Part shown: positions 54,669 to 64,000 of the stretch, in pieces | Layout: every line of letters begins with the position of its first letter | Numbering within the stretch: position 1 is the first letter of the stretch | The notes under the pieces: model-generated | What the model was told of the DNA's origin: nothing | The model's database searches: none | What the model saw: the letters and a program-made list of their open reading frames with translations, nothing else | Translations under genes and position numbers: made by a program | Assembly (NCBI GenBank): GCA_002335055.1 | Contig: DDCH01000010.1 | Location: 47,848-111,847 of the forward strand | Length of the DNA stretch: 64,000 nt | Direction of reading: 5' to 3' | Source of the DNA: Sulfurimonas sp. UBA2011 | GTDB lineage: Bacteria; Campylobacterota; Campylobacteria; Campylobacterales; Sulfurimonadaceae

Positions 54669-55649
54669 TTAGAGTAGTTTTTGCATTCTAATCAGTGTTG
54701 AGAGTAAAATTGCACCTTTGTCAATATGAGCACTCTTCATCTTAAGTTCACTAGTTAGTAGAAGTTCGTGAAGTTTTGAGTAGGTAAATGGTTTTATTTT
54801 TATGGATTGTGTTGCTTTTTCATCTACTACAAATTTTGGGGCAGGGTAGCCTAATATTTCTAAAGCATTGGGTGCACCATTTACACGGATATAGATATTA
54901 AACATATATAACTGTGTAAGATAAGATGTTATGGCTGTAACTACTCGTATTTCATCTTCACCATGTTCAAGGATATTTTTTAAGTCATCTTTAAAATCTT
55001 TTTTAAGAAGCAATTTTTTTATAAAGTCATCTAAATTCACTTCGGCTAAACCAAAAACAAGTGAATCCACATCTTTTGTAGTGATAGGTCTATCAAAAAC
55101 ACGAAACTTTTCTATCTCATTACAAGAGAGTGCTACATCAGAGTTGTGAATCTGTAAAAGGTGAGCGACTGTAAACTTATCTATATTTACATTTTTCTCT
55201 TTTGCAACTTCTAGCACAATATTTTGTGCTTCATAATCTTTGGGATGAAAAAAACGCACAGACATTGCTTTTGTTTTGGCAAAGGCTTTTTTATTGTTAT
55301 AAGTTTTATGGTCACTTCCATAATATGCATAAACAAAAATGTTATCAGGATTTTTTTCACAAAAGCCTAAAAGTATATCTAACTCTTTTTTAGGTACTTT
55401 TTTCTCGGATTTAATTACAAGTATATTTCTATCTCCAAAAAGAGAACCTTGTGAGAGGTGTGCTTTTGCTGAGTTGAAATTGTACTCATCATGGTAGAAG
55501 TTAATGAGGTTTGCATCTTCAATATTTGTAAGCATTTTGGTGTACATGTCTATAAGAAAGTTACTCTCTCCAAAAAAGACAAAAGAGTTAGATATGCTAC
55601 CACTACGAATAGCAGAGTCTAGCTCATTTTTATACATCCACTTTGCCAA
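54669..55649 (-). CDS. holA: DNA polymerase III delta subunit
   Basis: A 326-residue clamp-loader delta subunit. This family is divergent. The N-terminal part has NSFVFFGESNFLIDMYTKML and LFGDRNILVIKSEKKVPKKE, typical of bacterial HolA. SNEIEKF-type text appears as SCNEIEKFRVFD, and the C-terminal collar domain follows. It overlaps the rnr end by 20 bases. The assignment rests on overall pattern and on the common rnr-holA linkage in this phylum. Confidence 0.82.
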   Translation of the reverse strand: MAKWMYKNELDSAIRSGSISNSFVFFGESNFLIDMYTKMLTNIEDANLINFYHDEYNFNSAKAHLSQGSLFGDRNILVIKSEKKVPKKELDILLGFCEKNPDNIFVYAYYGSDHKTYNNKKAFAKTKAMSVRFFHPKDYEAQNIVLEVAKEKNVNIDKFTVAHLLQIHNSDVALSCNEIEKFRVFDRPITTKDVDSLVFGLAEVNLDDFIKKLLLKKDFKDDLKNILEHGEDEIRVVTAITSYLTQLYMFNIYIRVNGAPNALEILGYPAPKFVVDEKATQSIKIKPFTYSKLHELLLTSELKMKSAHIDKGAILLSTLIRMQKLL

Positions 55650-57564
55650 CTACAATTGCAGATATTTTTGCACGAGCTATATCAACTGTCTCAATACGAA
55701 TAATGACATCTTCAAAAAGTGCGATGTCTTCGTTTGAAGTGATAAGCACTCGTGCTCCTGAAATTATGTCGTGAATCTCAGCTTTAACTTTCACTTCCGT
55801 GGCCGTGATACGAGCTTTAAACTCTTTACCAAGGTTCTCATTTGCCCATCGTGCATACTTTCTAGCCATAAACTCGTTCTCGATTTTACTTGATTCACGT
55901 TCTTTTTCACTGATTGTCATTGCTAGCGCTTCTATATTTCTCAGAACATAAGAACCTTCTTCAGTATCTCCTGCATTTATAGCTTTAAGAAGTCTATGAA
56001 CGATAAGGTCTGAATATCTACGAATTGGCGAAGTAAAGTGTGTATACTGCTCAAAACCTAAACCAAAGTGCCCAGAGTTTAGAGGTGCATATCTCGCTTG
56101 CATCTGTGACTGTATGATGAGAGTATCTACTTCAGATTCAAGACCCATATCTCTAGCCTGTGTTTGAATATTTGTTATAGTCTCTTTAGTAGAGTTTTTT
56201 ATCTCTATCTGCATACCAATTCCAGCTAATTCTTGATAGAGAATTTGGAGTTTGTTTTGTGAAGGTGGCTCATGGATTCTAAAGATACCGCGTTCAAACT
56301 GTGCAGCTGCTTCTTTGTTAGCGAGTAGCATACAGTCTTCTATGAGTGCATGAGATGGTGTTTCATCTGCTTCATGTGTAGAGACTAAGTTAGACTTCTC
56401 ATCTATCTTCATATCTATCTCAGTTGAACGGAAGTCATAGCCTAGTTTTAAACGTTTGATTTTTAAACTATCAGTTACATAACGGAGTTTTGTAAGAGCA
56501 TCAAATATTCTCTCTTCATCTGCGTTTTGTGCTTGGAGTTTACCTTCAAAATAGGCATCTATCTCTTCATAGTTAAAACGTCTCTTTGAATGGATAATTG
56601 CTTCATATACTTTTGATTTTTCTACTTCTAATGTTCGGAGGTTTAACTTCATCTCAAACACAAATGCAAGTCTATCTACATGAGGTTGCAAAGAACAGAG
56701 AGTTTCACTTAACTGTCGTGGTAACATAGGAATAGAACGATGTGGTAAGTAGATAGAAAAACTTCTATAAATCGCTTCATTATCAAGTGCCCCAAAAGGT
56801 TTGATGTAAGCACTAACATCTGCTATAGCTACATAAAGTGTAGAATTTTCATCATCCCAACAGATAGCATCATCATAATCTTTTGCAGTAACAGGGTCTA
56901 TAGTTGCAAAGTCTAAATCTCTTAAGTCTTTTCGTGATGGATGCTGTGAAGCATTTACTGGTTCAAATGATTTAGCTATTTTTAGTACTTCTTCTTCAAA
57001 ATCATCATGTTTGTTGAATTGTGCCAGGACTATCTTTTCATCTACCAAAGGGTCGGAGATATTACCAAGACATTCTAAGACTTTGTTTTCTTGGTTATCA
57101 ACTTTAAAAACATCACCTGTTTTGTATTTGTCTAATTCTTCAGATGTTAGTTCAGCCCCTATAGGAAAGTCAGTTTTTAAATCGACTAAAGCTTTGTGAT
57201 TGTCTTTAAAAATGATGTAGGCTATACTGTAGCTTTGCTCACGACCAACTATTTCTGCAATACTTGCCGAAGGTGTACCGCGTTTACCAAGAAGGCGTTT
57301 AGCAATGATGAGGTCACCTGCTGTTGCAAGACCTAAGTCTTCTATAAAAAGATCACGAATATTTTCGCCAATGACATTTAAATATGCAGTCTCTTTTTGA
57401 AGAAGACCTAAGGTTCCAGCACGATATTTTGAGTTAAATTTGTACTGATTGTCTTTTTTTGTAAGATATTTTTTTGTCAGCCACTCTGCAACATGTTTTG
57501 CTTCGTTAGGTGTGATGTCTAATTCACTTACACCAAGTGTGAGTCTTATAAGGAGAGATTTCAA
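55630..57564 (-). CDS. rnr: ribonuclease R family exoribonuclease
   Basis: A 644-residue RNB-type 3'-5' exoribonuclease. The catalytic domain has FATIDPVTAKDYDDAICW with the metal-binding Asp and GFEQYTHFTSPIRRYSDLIVHRL. Cold-shock-like domains lie before it, and a short S1-like domain ends it (ARITATEVKVKAEI). It is shorter than E. coli RNase R (813), a form seen across this phylum. The start is TTG at 57564. The stop of a 35-codon frame overlaps it (TTGA), so initiation may depend on coupling. Confidence 0.9.
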   Translation of the reverse strand: MKSLLIRLTLGVSELDITPNEAKHVAEWLTKKYLTKKDNQYKFNSKYRAGTLGLLQKETAYLNVIGENIRDLFIEDLGLATAGDLIIAKRLLGKRGTPSASIAEIVGREQSYSIAYIIFKDNHKALVDLKTDFPIGAELTSEELDKYKTGDVFKVDNQENKVLECLGNISDPLVDEKIVLAQFNKHDDFEEEVLKIAKSFEPVNASQHPSRKDLRDLDFATIDPVTAKDYDDAICWDDENSTLYVAIADVSAYIKPFGALDNEAIYRSFSIYLPHRSIPMLPRQLSETLCSLQPHVDRLAFVFEMKLNLRTLEVEKSKVYEAIIHSKRRFNYEEIDAYFEGKLQAQNADEERIFDALTKLRYVTDSLKIKRLKLGYDFRSTEIDMKIDEKSNLVSTHEADETPSHALIEDCMLLANKEAAAQFERGIFRIHEPPSQNKLQILYQELAGIGMQIEIKNSTKETITNIQTQARDMGLESEVDTLIIQSQMQARYAPLNSGHFGLGFEQYTHFTSPIRRYSDLIVHRLLKAINAGDTEEGSYVLRNIEALAMTISEKERESSKIENEFMARKYARWANENLGKEFKARITATEVKVKAEIHDIISGARVLITSNEDIALFEDVIIRIETVDIARAKISAIVVGKVDV

Positions 57565-57668
57565 TATATATTAAAGTAAGGCATTTTTATTGCCATTCTA
57601 AAATTTTCTAAGTCTAATAAATACTTTGATATAAAATCTTTATCAAGTTTAGTACTCTCATCAGTCAT
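57561..57668 (-). CDS. 35-residue frame coupled to rnr
   Basis: A short frame begins at the ATG at 57668 with AAGAGAG before it and ends in a TGA that overlaps the TTG start of rnr. The product (MTDESTKLDKDFISKYLLDL, then ENFRMAIKMPYFNIY) is helical and charged. rnr has a weak start and no ribosome site of its own, so this frame may serve to bring ribosomes to it. It could also be a real small protein. Confidence 0.4.
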   Translation of the reverse strand: MTDESTKLDKDFISKYLLDLENFRMAIKMPYFNIY

Positions 57669-57782
57669 AATTTCTCTCTTATTGTTTATATATGTACAAT
57701 TATAGTCATTAGATATAAATTCATACTGAATATTTACAAAAAGCTGATATTATTTTTACAAATATAATAAGAAGGAATATAA

Positions 57783-58109
57783 ATGCAAAGAGATGCGATG
57801 TTAACACAATTGGGTTATTCACCAAATGATGCTTTAGTTAAGCAGTTAAAAAGTATTGAGAACAATACAAGTGGTTATGAAAAGATTCAAAAACATATCA
57901 TGGATTTACATGATCATTTAAAAGTAAATAAGGCTTATGTGGCACTTTCTAACTCAAAAGATTATTTTAAAATAAAAGTTGAATCAAAAACTACAGAACT
58001 TGGAAGAGAAGCACATGAAAAAGTGCAACACTTTAGTGATAAGTTTAAAGTTAAAGTAGAAAAATTACCCAAAAAAGAGACATATTATATTATTGGTTTT
58101 GAGGATTAA
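57783..58109 (+). CDS. conserved-looking hypothetical protein
   Basis: A 108-residue protein with a well-placed AAGGAA ribosome site. The N-terminal part is helical (MLTQLGYSPNDALVKQLKSI) and the C-terminal part alternates strands (KFKVKVEKLPKKETYYIIGF). No signal peptide or membrane segment is seen. I know no function. It lies nine bases before the GreA-like gene and is probably co-transcribed with it. Confidence 0.65.
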   Translation: MQRDAMLTQLGYSPNDALVKQLKSIENNTSGYEKIQKHIMDLHDHLKVNKAYVALSNSKDYFKIKVESKTTELGREAHEKVQHFSDKFKVKVEKLPKKETYYIIGFED

Positions 58110-58118
58110 GAACATTCT

Positions 58119-58643
58119 ATGATTGAACCTATGAGTATAGAAGGCTATGACATTTTAGTTGAAGAGTTTAAGTATCTTTTAGAAGAAGAGAAGTCAAAAG
58201 TTGCTCAAGAAAAACTAGTAGCTGCGGCACAGGGCGACAGAAGTGAAAACGCAGACTATCATGCCGCAAAAGAAAAACTTCGGTTTATCGATAAAAGACT
58301 TTTTTATCTTAATAAGATGATTCAAAATTCTAAAATCATCGACCCCTCTCTTCATGCTCACTCTAAGGTGAGTTTTGGAAGTACTGTCTCTGTTATAAAT
58401 ATAGACACAGATGAAGAAGAGGTATATACCTTGTGTGGAGTTTTAGAGAGTGAACCAGAACGTGGACTTATCTCGGTACACTCGCCTTTAGCAAAAGCTA
58501 TGATTGGTAAAGAGGCAGATGATGAGTTTAAGGTGCCTCTTCCAAAAGGTGTAAAGGAGTATGAAATTCAAGCTATAAAGTATGTAAATATTTTTTCTCT
58601 TAAAAAAAATATTCGTACTAAAAAAGAGTTTACTTTTCATTAG
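58119..58643 (+). CDS. second GreA/GreB-like factor
   Basis: A 174-residue paralogue of GreA. The coiled-coil tip is kept with its acids (AAQGDRSENADYHAAKEKL), and the C-terminal domain follows (VSFGSTVSVINIDTDEEEVY, then ERGLISVHSPLAKAMIGKEA). Compared with greA at 6957 it has a longer, basic tail (SLKKNIRTKKEFTF). It may act as a GreB-like factor or compete for the polymerase channel. The gene pair with the 108-residue protein is not seen at the first locus. Confidence 0.87.
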   Translation: MIEPMSIEGYDILVEEFKYLLEEEKSKVAQEKLVAAAQGDRSENADYHAAKEKLRFIDKRLFYLNKMIQNSKIIDPSLHAHSKVSFGSTVSVINIDTDEEEVYTLCGVLESEPERGLISVHSPLAKAMIGKEADDEFKVPLPKGVKEYEIQAIKYVNIFSLKKNIRTKKEFTFH

Positions 58644-58759
58644 AGTAGATATTGTGAACTATTTTAGTCTCTCAACAAGCATTGGGTGCAGACAATCTAG
58701 TATGAGGGACAAAGCTTTACTCTTTACAGTCTTTAAAAAAACATTTATTCATATTTAGA

Positions 58760-58765
58760 TATAAT
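58760..58765 (+). promoter_or_regulatory. -10 element of purL
   Basis: TATAAT in an AT-rich context lies 38 bases before the purL GTG. No clear -35 is present. The gap from the GreA-like gene (160 bases) supports a separate promoter. Confidence 0.5.
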
Positions 58766-58803
58766 CCATTTTTAAAACCAAAAATTTATTTTAGGATTCC
58801 ATA

Positions 58804-61020
58804 GTGAGCCAACAACTAGAAAATATCGAAGAACAACTTTCAAACCATAAGTTAAGTCAAGATGACTACACACATATAAAAGAGATACTTAAACGCGAGC
58901 CAAACCTTGTAGAACTTGGTATTTTCTCGGCTATGTGGTCTGAGCACTGCTCGTACAAATCATCTAAAGTACACTTAAAAGGTTTTCCTACTAAAGCACC
59001 TTGGGTTATTCAAGGTCCTGGTGAAAATGCTGGTGTTATCGATATCGGTGATGGTTATGCAGCTGTATTTAAAATGGAATCACATAATCACCCTTCATTT
59101 ATAGAACCTTATCAAGGTGCGGCTACTGGTGTTGGTGGAATTATGCGTGATGTATTTACTATGGGTGCTCGTCCTGTAGCATCTTTAAATGCACTGCGTT
59201 TTGGTGACATTACTAAAGATAACAAAGTCTCTGCACACCAACGTTACTTAGTTCGTGGTGTAACTGAGGGAATCGGTGGTTATGGTAACTGTATGGGTGT
59301 TCCAACTATTGGTGGAGAAGTGAGTTTTGATGAGTGTTACAATGGTAACATTCTTGTAAATGCTTTTAACCTTGGTATCGCAAAGAGTGATGAGATTTTT
59401 CTTGGTGTTGCTGAAGGTGTTGGAAATCCTGTAATGTATGTTGGTGCAAAAACAGGTCGTGATGGTCTTGGTGGAGCAGTAATGTCGTCTGATAGTTTTA
59501 CTGAAGAGTCAAAATCTCTTCGTCCTACTGTTCAGGTTGGAGATCCATTTACTGAAAAACTTCTTTTAGAAGCTTGTATGGAACTTTTCAAAACTGACCA
59601 TGTTGTTGGTATTCAAGATATGGGTGCAGCGGGTCTTACTTCATCTTCATTTGAGATGGCTGGACGAAGTGGAGCTGGTATGATTATGCATCTTGACAAG
59701 ATTCCTGCTCGTGAAGAGAATATGACTCCTTATGACTTTATGCTGAGTGAATCTCAAGAACGTATGCTTTTATGTGCTAAAAAAGGTTCAGAACAAGCGA
59801 TTATCGATATCTTTGAAAAATGGGATTTAGATGCTGCTGTTGTTGGTGAAGTTACGGACACGGGAAATATGGAACTCTTCTGGCATGGAGAATTATGTGG
59901 TGAAGTTCCTGTTGACCCTGTAAGTGAAGAAGCTCCTGAACTTAACCGTCCCATGAGCAAACCTGCTTATCTTGCTGACCTTGTATCTGTAACTATTGAC
60001 GATTTTGACAAAGTTTCTAATCAAGATGCATTTGAGAGACTTACAAAATCTATGGAAGTTGTAGATAAGTCTTGGATTTATACTCAGTATGACTCTATGG
60101 TTCAAACAAACACTATCAAAAAAGGCGGGATGCTTGATGCTTCTGTTATCCGTGTAAAAGAGAACGGAAAAGCTTTAGCAATGTCTGCTGATTGTAATGT
60201 GCGTTTTTGTTATGTAGACCCTAAAAATGGTGCAGCTGCAGCTGTTATGGAAGCTGGTCGTAATGTCGCTATGAGTGGTGCAAGACCACTTGCCGTAACT
60301 GACTGTTTAAACTATGGTAATCCTGAAAATCCAGAAGTTATGTGGCAGTTTGGTCAAGGTTGTCTTGGTATTAAAGAAGCTTGTGCAGCACTTACAACTC
60401 CTGTTATTGGTGGAAATGTTTCACTTTATAATGAAACAAATGGTGTTTCAGTATTCCCAACACCATCAATAGCAACTGTTGGTCTAAATGATGATCAAAA
60501 CAATGTTTTAATGTCTTCATTCCAAAGTACTGGAAATGCACTTTATCTTGTAGGTGAGTCTATGTCTGAGTTTGGTGGATCTTTATATATGAAAGAGATC
60601 TGTGACACAGTTGCAGGTGTTATACCAGCGATTGATTACAAGGCTGAACTTGCACTTTGGGACTTAGTGATAGAAGCAAATAAAAAACATTTACTAGAGT
60701 GTGCTAAAGATGCATCTTCTGGTGGAGTTGCTATTACTTTAGCAAAAATGGTTGCTACATCTGGTCTTGGTTGTGATGTAGAGATGAGTGTAGCTGATGA
60801 GAGAGATATCTTTGCTGAGTCTATGAGTCGTGCTATTATCGAAGTTAAACCAGAGAACTGTGCTGCGTTTGAAGCGATGTTGGATGAGTCAATGGCAGTT
60901 GAAAAGATTGGTACAGTTGGTGGTGATTCTATTAAAGTGAATGATATAGAACTCAGTATGGATAAACTACAAGATAATTACTTCAATACATTTAAACGTG
61001 TAATTGAACGTGATATCTAA
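58804..61020 (+). CDS. purL: FGAM synthase large subunit PurL
   Basis: The 738-residue small-type PurL, which needs PurS and PurQ and turns FGAR into FGAM. Marks are [16 protein letters not shown], the ATP-site [32 protein letters not shown] and the second-half [15 protein letters not shown]. It begins with GTG after AGGATTCCATA. Purine genes are thus in two places in this window (also 37010-38741). Confidence 0.97.
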   Translation: MSQQLENIEEQLSNHKLSQDDYTHIKEILKREPNLVELGIFSAMWSEHCSYKSSKVHLKGFPTKAPWVIQGPGENAGVIDIGDGYAAVFKMESHNHPSFIEPYQGAATGVGGIMRDVFTMGARPVASLNALRFGDITKDNKVSAHQRYLVRGVTEGIGGYGNCMGVPTIGGEVSFDECYNGNILVNAFNLGIAKSDEIFLGVAEGVGNPVMYVGAKTGRDGLGGAVMSSDSFTEESKSLRPTVQVGDPFTEKLLLEACMELFKTDHVVGIQDMGAAGLTSSSFEMAGRSGAGMIMHLDKIPAREENMTPYDFMLSESQERMLLCAKKGSEQAIIDIFEKWDLDAAVVGEVTDTGNMELFWHGELCGEVPVDPVSEEAPELNRPMSKPAYLADLVSVTIDDFDKVSNQDAFERLTKSMEVVDKSWIYTQYDSMVQTNTIKKGGMLDASVIRVKENGKALAMSADCNVRFCYVDPKNGAAAAVMEAGRNVAMSGARPLAVTDCLNYGNPENPEVMWQFGQGCLGIKEACAALTTPVIGGNVSLYNETNGVSVFPTPSIATVGLNDDQNNVLMSSFQSTGNALYLVGESMSEFGGSLYMKEICDTVAGVIPAIDYKAELALWDLVIEANKKHLLECAKDASSGGVAITLAKMVATSGLGCDVEMSVADERDIFAESMSRAIIEVKPENCAAFEAMLDESMAVEKIGTVGGDSIKVNDIELSMDKLQDNYFNTFKRVIERDI

Positions 61021-61034
61021 ACTAAGAAAAATAA

Positions 61035-61604
61035 ATGATTAAAAATATACTTGCGTTAATTGGTGCTATTGTTTTAGTAGTAGGAATTGGAGCTTATGTG
61101 AAAATGGGTTCTGCTATTTCTGGACTAGACAAAGGTGCTCTTCCTGCATATATGGCTATGTTTGATGAAGTTCTAAAGAATGGTGATCCTGCAAAAGCAA
61201 TGATGGTAGAATTTGAAATAGAAGAAGATGTATCTAATGAAGATGCTGCTGAGTCTATTCATGCACTAGCTGAAGAGTATAACATGCGTATCACTGGTGA
61301 CATCAAAATGTACACGAAGGCTGATGCAAGTGCCGATGAAGTTAAACATGCAAGAATTTTTTCTATGTGTTCTCTTCATATAGCAAAAGTATTTTTAAAT
61401 CATTCTCGTTATTTTGGTGGTTTTATGCCTTGTCGTGTAATGCTTGTTGAGTATGGAAATGGCAAACGTTTTCTTGTTACTATGGACTTAGAACTTGCTA
61501 TTCACGGTGGTGCTCCACTTGAACCAGAGATGTTAAAGCTAGCAACTCATGTACAAAAAGCAATGACAGAGATTCCTGCTCGTGCTGTAAAAGGTGACTT
61601 TTAG
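61035..61604 (+). CDS. DUF302 domain protein, membrane-anchored
   Basis: A 189-residue protein with an N-terminal hydrophobic anchor (NILALIGAIVLVVGIGAYV) and a DUF302-like domain toward the periplasm (FSMCSLHIAKVFLNHSRYFGG, then PCRVMLVEYGNGKRFLVTMD). DUF302 proteins form small dimers of unknown function and are common in sulfur-metabolising bacteria. It lies 14 bases after purL and may share its transcript. Confidence 0.75.
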   Translation: MIKNILALIGAIVLVVGIGAYVKMGSAISGLDKGALPAYMAMFDEVLKNGDPAKAMMVEFEIEEDVSNEDAAESIHALAEEYNMRITGDIKMYTKADASADEVKHARIFSMCSLHIAKVFLNHSRYFGGFMPCRVMLVEYGNGKRFLVTMDLELAIHGGAPLEPEMLKLATHVQKAMTEIPARAVKGDF

Positions 61605-61615
61605 TCACTCTTTTT
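61594..61615 (+). terminator. terminator of the purL transcript
   Basis: GTGACT-TTT-AGTCAC is a perfect six-pair hairpin that includes the stop codon, followed by TCTTTTT. It is a good Rho-independent terminator on the plus strand. Confidence 0.65.
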
Positions 61616-61640
61616 ACTCTCTTTATAAATAAGAGAGTAA
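61614..61640. other. ten-pair hairpin at the pfkA end
   Basis: TTACTCTCTT and AAGAGAGTAA pair perfectly around a seven-base loop. The hairpin overlaps the pfkA stop codon between convergent genes. It probably stops or protects the pfkA mRNA end, although its T-tract is weak. Confidence 0.5.
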
Positions 61641-62573
61641 CTTTACATCTAAGACTTTCTTCTTAGATGTAACCTCTTCTATACTTTTAAAATTAAAACC
61701 TTTTGCTTCATGACAAATTACTGACTTTTCTTCTCCTCTTAAAAGAGCATCTATCGCATTTGTTACAAACTCGTATGCCATTAGTCTATCTTGGACACTT
61801 GGATTACCACCGCGCTGTACATGTCCTAAAATGATAACTCTAGCCTCAATACCTACATCTCTCTCAAACCACTCAGCTACTTCCCCTGCATCTTGTTTTA
61901 TACCCTCAGAAATGATAGATATAAAATATCTTCTACCATTTTTTATCTGGGCTTTGAATTTTTCGGTATAAGAAGAAAATTCATATTCTATCTCTGGAAT
62001 AAGACATAATTCTGAACCTGATGTAAGGTGAGTGACAAGTGCTAAATAACCACAGTCTCTTCCCATAGTCTCAATAACAAAAGCACGAGAAAATGAAGAA
62101 GCAGTATCACGAATAGCATCAAGAGAAGTTTTAATAACATTTAGAGCAGTGTCTACTCCTAAACAGTAGTCGGTACCATTTATATCGTTATCTATAGTAG
62201 AGGGAATAGCACAAAACTGTACTTTATGTTCCTTATAAAAGATGTTGAGTCCTTCAAATGTTCCATCACCACCAAGAACTAAAAGCATATCTATCTCTAG
62301 AGCATCTAAATTTTTCTTTGCAATAATACGAAACTCAGCTAACATAAATCGTTTACTTCTTGCACTACCTATTTTCGTACCACCCCTAGTAATAATTCCT
62401 GACACATCAGAGTAGGAAGCTTCTTTAATATTGTTGTCGATTAAACCTTCGTAACCATCATAAATAAAAAAAGGTGTGAGTTGTTTCTCTTTTGCATACT
62501 CAACAAACCTTTTAAGAGCAGGGTTCATTCCTGATACATCTCCACCTGAACATAAAATTGCTATGTTTTTCAT
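61623..62573 (-). CDS. pfkA: 6-phosphofructokinase
   Basis: An ATP-type phosphofructokinase of 316 residues. GGDGTFEGLNIFYKEH holds the ATP site, STIDNDINGTDYCLGVDTA the catalytic Asp pair, and METMGRDCGYLAL-like ETMGRDCGYLAL the fructose-6-phosphate site. ILGHVQRGGNPSVQDRL is also conserved. Many Campylobacterota lack this enzyme, so its presence suggests full glycolysis or glycogen use. It follows the HAD gene by 12 bases. Confidence 0.93.
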   Translation of the reverse strand: MKNIAILCSGGDVSGMNPALKRFVEYAKEKQLTPFFIYDGYEGLIDNNIKEASYSDVSGIITRGGTKIGSARSKRFMLAEFRIIAKKNLDALEIDMLLVLGGDGTFEGLNIFYKEHKVQFCAIPSTIDNDINGTDYCLGVDTALNVIKTSLDAIRDTASSFSRAFVIETMGRDCGYLALVTHLTSGSELCLIPEIEYEFSSYTEKFKAQIKNGRRYFISIISEGIKQDAGEVAEWFERDVGIEARVIILGHVQRGGNPSVQDRLMAYEFVTNAIDALLRGEEKSVICHEAKGFNFKSIEEVTSKKKVLDVKLLSYL

Positions 62574-62585
62574 CTTGTATCCTTT

Positions 62586-63029
62586 TTATACTCGTAGTGT
62601 TGCGAGTAAGCGTTTTGGATGCAGGGAAAGTTCTAAAGCATCCTTGATAGACTTACAAACAATATCACTGACAAGAAGTGCTTTTGTAGAGCATCCTTCA
62701 TCACCTAAAATAGCGATACCCACTTTTGCAATTTCAAGCATTTTTGTATCGTTGTTTCCATTGCCAATTGAGAGAGAAATATCTGAGCCAAGACTAGTAA
62801 CATAATCTTTTTTCTCTTTTGTATGGTCCTCTGATTTGAGTATATGAAGTTTTATATCATAGGCTTTTATTTGCTCTTTGACACTACCAAAAGTATCAGC
62901 TGTAATGACATGGAGGACATAGTGTTTTGAGAGTTCTTTTAGTAAAGAATCTATTTCTTTTTTTAAAATTCCATCTTTTGCAATTGTCCCATTGTAATCA
63001 AGGATAATATGTTCAATATTCTCGTACAT
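62586..63029 (-). CDS. soluble HAD-family phosphatase/P-type ATPase-like protein
   Basis: A 147-residue HAD protein of the soluble P-type-ATPase-like group. Motif I is [11 protein letters not shown] (nucleophile Asp, with Asn in place of the second Asp), motif II is the Thr of VITADTFG, and motif III lies in [13 protein letters not shown]. It is transcribed toward pfkA and away from selD. The substrate is unknown. Confidence 0.8.
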   Translation of the reverse strand: MYENIEHIILDYNGTIAKDGILKKEIDSLLKELSKHYVLHVITADTFGSVKEQIKAYDIKLHILKSEDHTKEKKDYVTSLGSDISLSIGNGNNDTKMLEIAKVGIAILGDEGCSTKALLVSDIVCKSIKDALELSLHPKRLLATLRV

Positions 63030-63101
63030 TTTTTCTCCGTTAACGACTCTCTTACTCTTAAAGAGGTATCATATATAAATTATTTGAGGATATTATACAT
63101 T

Positions 63102-64000
63102 ATGAAAGATATAAAACTAACACAATACTCACATGGCGCTGGATGTGGTTGTAAAATATCACCAAAACTACTTGACTCAATCTTAAAAAGTAACAGAAAA
63201 ACTATAGATTATCCTGCATTACTAGTTGGAAATAAGACAAAAGATGATGCCGCTGCGTTTGATCTTGGTAATGGTACTTCAGTACTAAGTACAACTGACT
63301 TCTTTATGCCTATCGTTGATGATCCTTTTACTTTTGGCCGTATAGCTGCTACAAACGCGATAAGTGATATATATGCGATGGGTGGTAAACCACTTATGGC
63401 TATTGCTATCTTTGGTTGGCCTATAGAAAAACTTAGTGATGATGTAGCTCGAGAAGTTATAGACGGTGGTCGTTCTGTATGTGAAGAAGCGGGAATTCCT
63501 CTAGCTGGTGGACATAGTATAGACTCTCCTGAGCCTATTTTTGGTCTAGCTGTAACGGGTATAGTGGAAAATAAAGACCTCAAACGCAACGATACAGCAA
63601 CTGCTGGATGTTCTCTCTTTTTAACTAAAGCACTTGGTATTGGCATACTCACAACAGCACAAAAACAAGAAAAAATAGCTGATGGCGATATAGATGTTGC
63701 AGTAGATGCAATGTGTGAATCAAATAAAATCGGTTATGAGATAGCAAAACTTGAAGGTGTAAAAGCGGTAACAGACGTAACTGGTTTTGGACTTTTAGGG
63801 CATTTGAGTGAAGTATGTGAGGGGAGTTCTATAAGTGCAGTAATAGAGTACGAAAAAATACCAACTCTTAAAAATGTAAAAAAATATCTGGCAATGGGTT
63901 GTGTTCCAGGTGGAACAGGTCGTAACTTTGAGAGTTATGGCCATAAAATAGGAGCTATGACAGATGAACAGCGAGATATTTTATGTGATGCACAGACTTC
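63102..64000 (+). CDS. selD: selenide, water dikinase, 3' end outside window
   Basis: SelD makes selenophosphate for selenocysteine and selenouridine. About 300 codons are seen before the window ends (the family is about 345). The N-terminal site is [15 protein letters not shown], with Cys (TGT) rather than selenocysteine at the catalytic place and Lys after it. [20 protein letters not shown], the GGHSID Gly-rich loop and [12 protein letters not shown] follow. GAGGA lies before the ATG. It implies that the organism uses selenium, as many anaerobic or microaerobic relatives do. Confidence 0.95.
   Translation, partial: MKDIKLTQYSHGAGCGCKISPKLLDSILKSNRKTIDYPALLVGNKTKDDAAAFDLGNGTSVLSTTDFFMPIVDDPFTFGRIAATNAISDIYAMGGKPLMAIAIFGWPIEKLSDDVAREVIDGGRSVCEEAGIPLAGGHSIDSPEPIFGLAVTGIVENKDLKRNDTATAGCSLFLTKALGIGILTTAQKQEKIADGDIDVAVDAMCESNKIGYEIAKLEGVKAVTDVTGFGLLGHLSEVCEGSSISAVIEYEKIPTLKNVKKYLAMGCVPGGTGRNFESYGHKIGAMTDEQRDILCDAQT

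Noticed and set aside
63209..63652. 147-codon minus-strand frame inside selD
   Set aside because: It lies wholly opposite a well-conserved selD and shows Ser/Ala/Pro bias typical of an antisense shadow.

Overview
The window is AT-rich chromosomal DNA from a member of the Campylobacterota, most like a sulfur-oxidising, Sulfurimonas-type relative. This is judged from family make-up, not from a search. The markers are a dimeric all-alpha dUTPase, a very short ExbB, split purS/purQ/purL genes, a DUF5718-type protein, citrate synthase followed by a chemoreceptor remnant, and a periplasmic B-C-A molybdoenzyme operon of the polysulfide/tetrathionate/sulfite reductase superfamily. Most genes are housekeeping and densely packed, often overlapping by a few bases.

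Layout. 1-4 kb: the 3' part of a FadE-type acyl-CoA dehydrogenase, coupled to an acyltransferase-alpha/beta hydrolase fusion. 4 kb: a gene-poor gap with two Fur-like operators and an 18-codon reading frame with a very strong ribosome site. 4.4-9.2 kb: surE, a ThiF-family gene, two small unknown genes, greA, argC and an LpxH-like phosphoesterase. 9.4-14 kb: an Mla/MCE lipid-transport operon and aminopeptidase P. 14-20 kb: minus-strand SUI1, DUF1653, DUF5718, an ABC-F ATPase and gltA. 22-29 kb: phosphohexomutase, pyrC, exbBD and groESL. 29.2-33.4 kb: a small genomic island between two copies of a tRNA-Met/tRNA-Asn pair. 33.7-42.4 kb: dut, an orphan ABC ATPase, crcB, plsC, purQSC, ctpA, aroK, a thioredoxin-like gene and hisD. 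42.7-47.6 kb: the molybdoenzyme operon. 47.7-57.6 kb: a TlpA-like gene, dnaK, grpE, comF, lepA, prs, holA and rnr. 57.8-64 kb: a GreA paralogue, purL, a DUF302 gene, pfkA, a HAD gene and selD, which runs off the right edge.

Two things stand out. First, the first 26 kb hold an unusual number of broken genes, most of them sensory or surface genes: a histidine kinase tail, a porin, a CheV fragment, a chemoreceptor, a GNAT acetyltransferase, a SiaC-like fragment, a DUF5610-like gene, a response regulator and its histidine kinase. Several are broken by single nonsense codons that look like CAA/CAG to TAA/TAG changes. This suggests recent loss of sensing and chemotaxis, as in a lineage adapting to a stable or host-associated niche (inference).

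Second, the tRNA-bounded island carries a decayed tyrosine integrase and a set of repeated modules. The modules encode two paralogous acidic proteins of unknown function, small membrane, helix-turn-helix-like and coiled-coil proteins, and the island also has a strongly folding non-coding segment. This is the best candidate in the window for an undescribed system, but its function cannot be read from the sequence alone.
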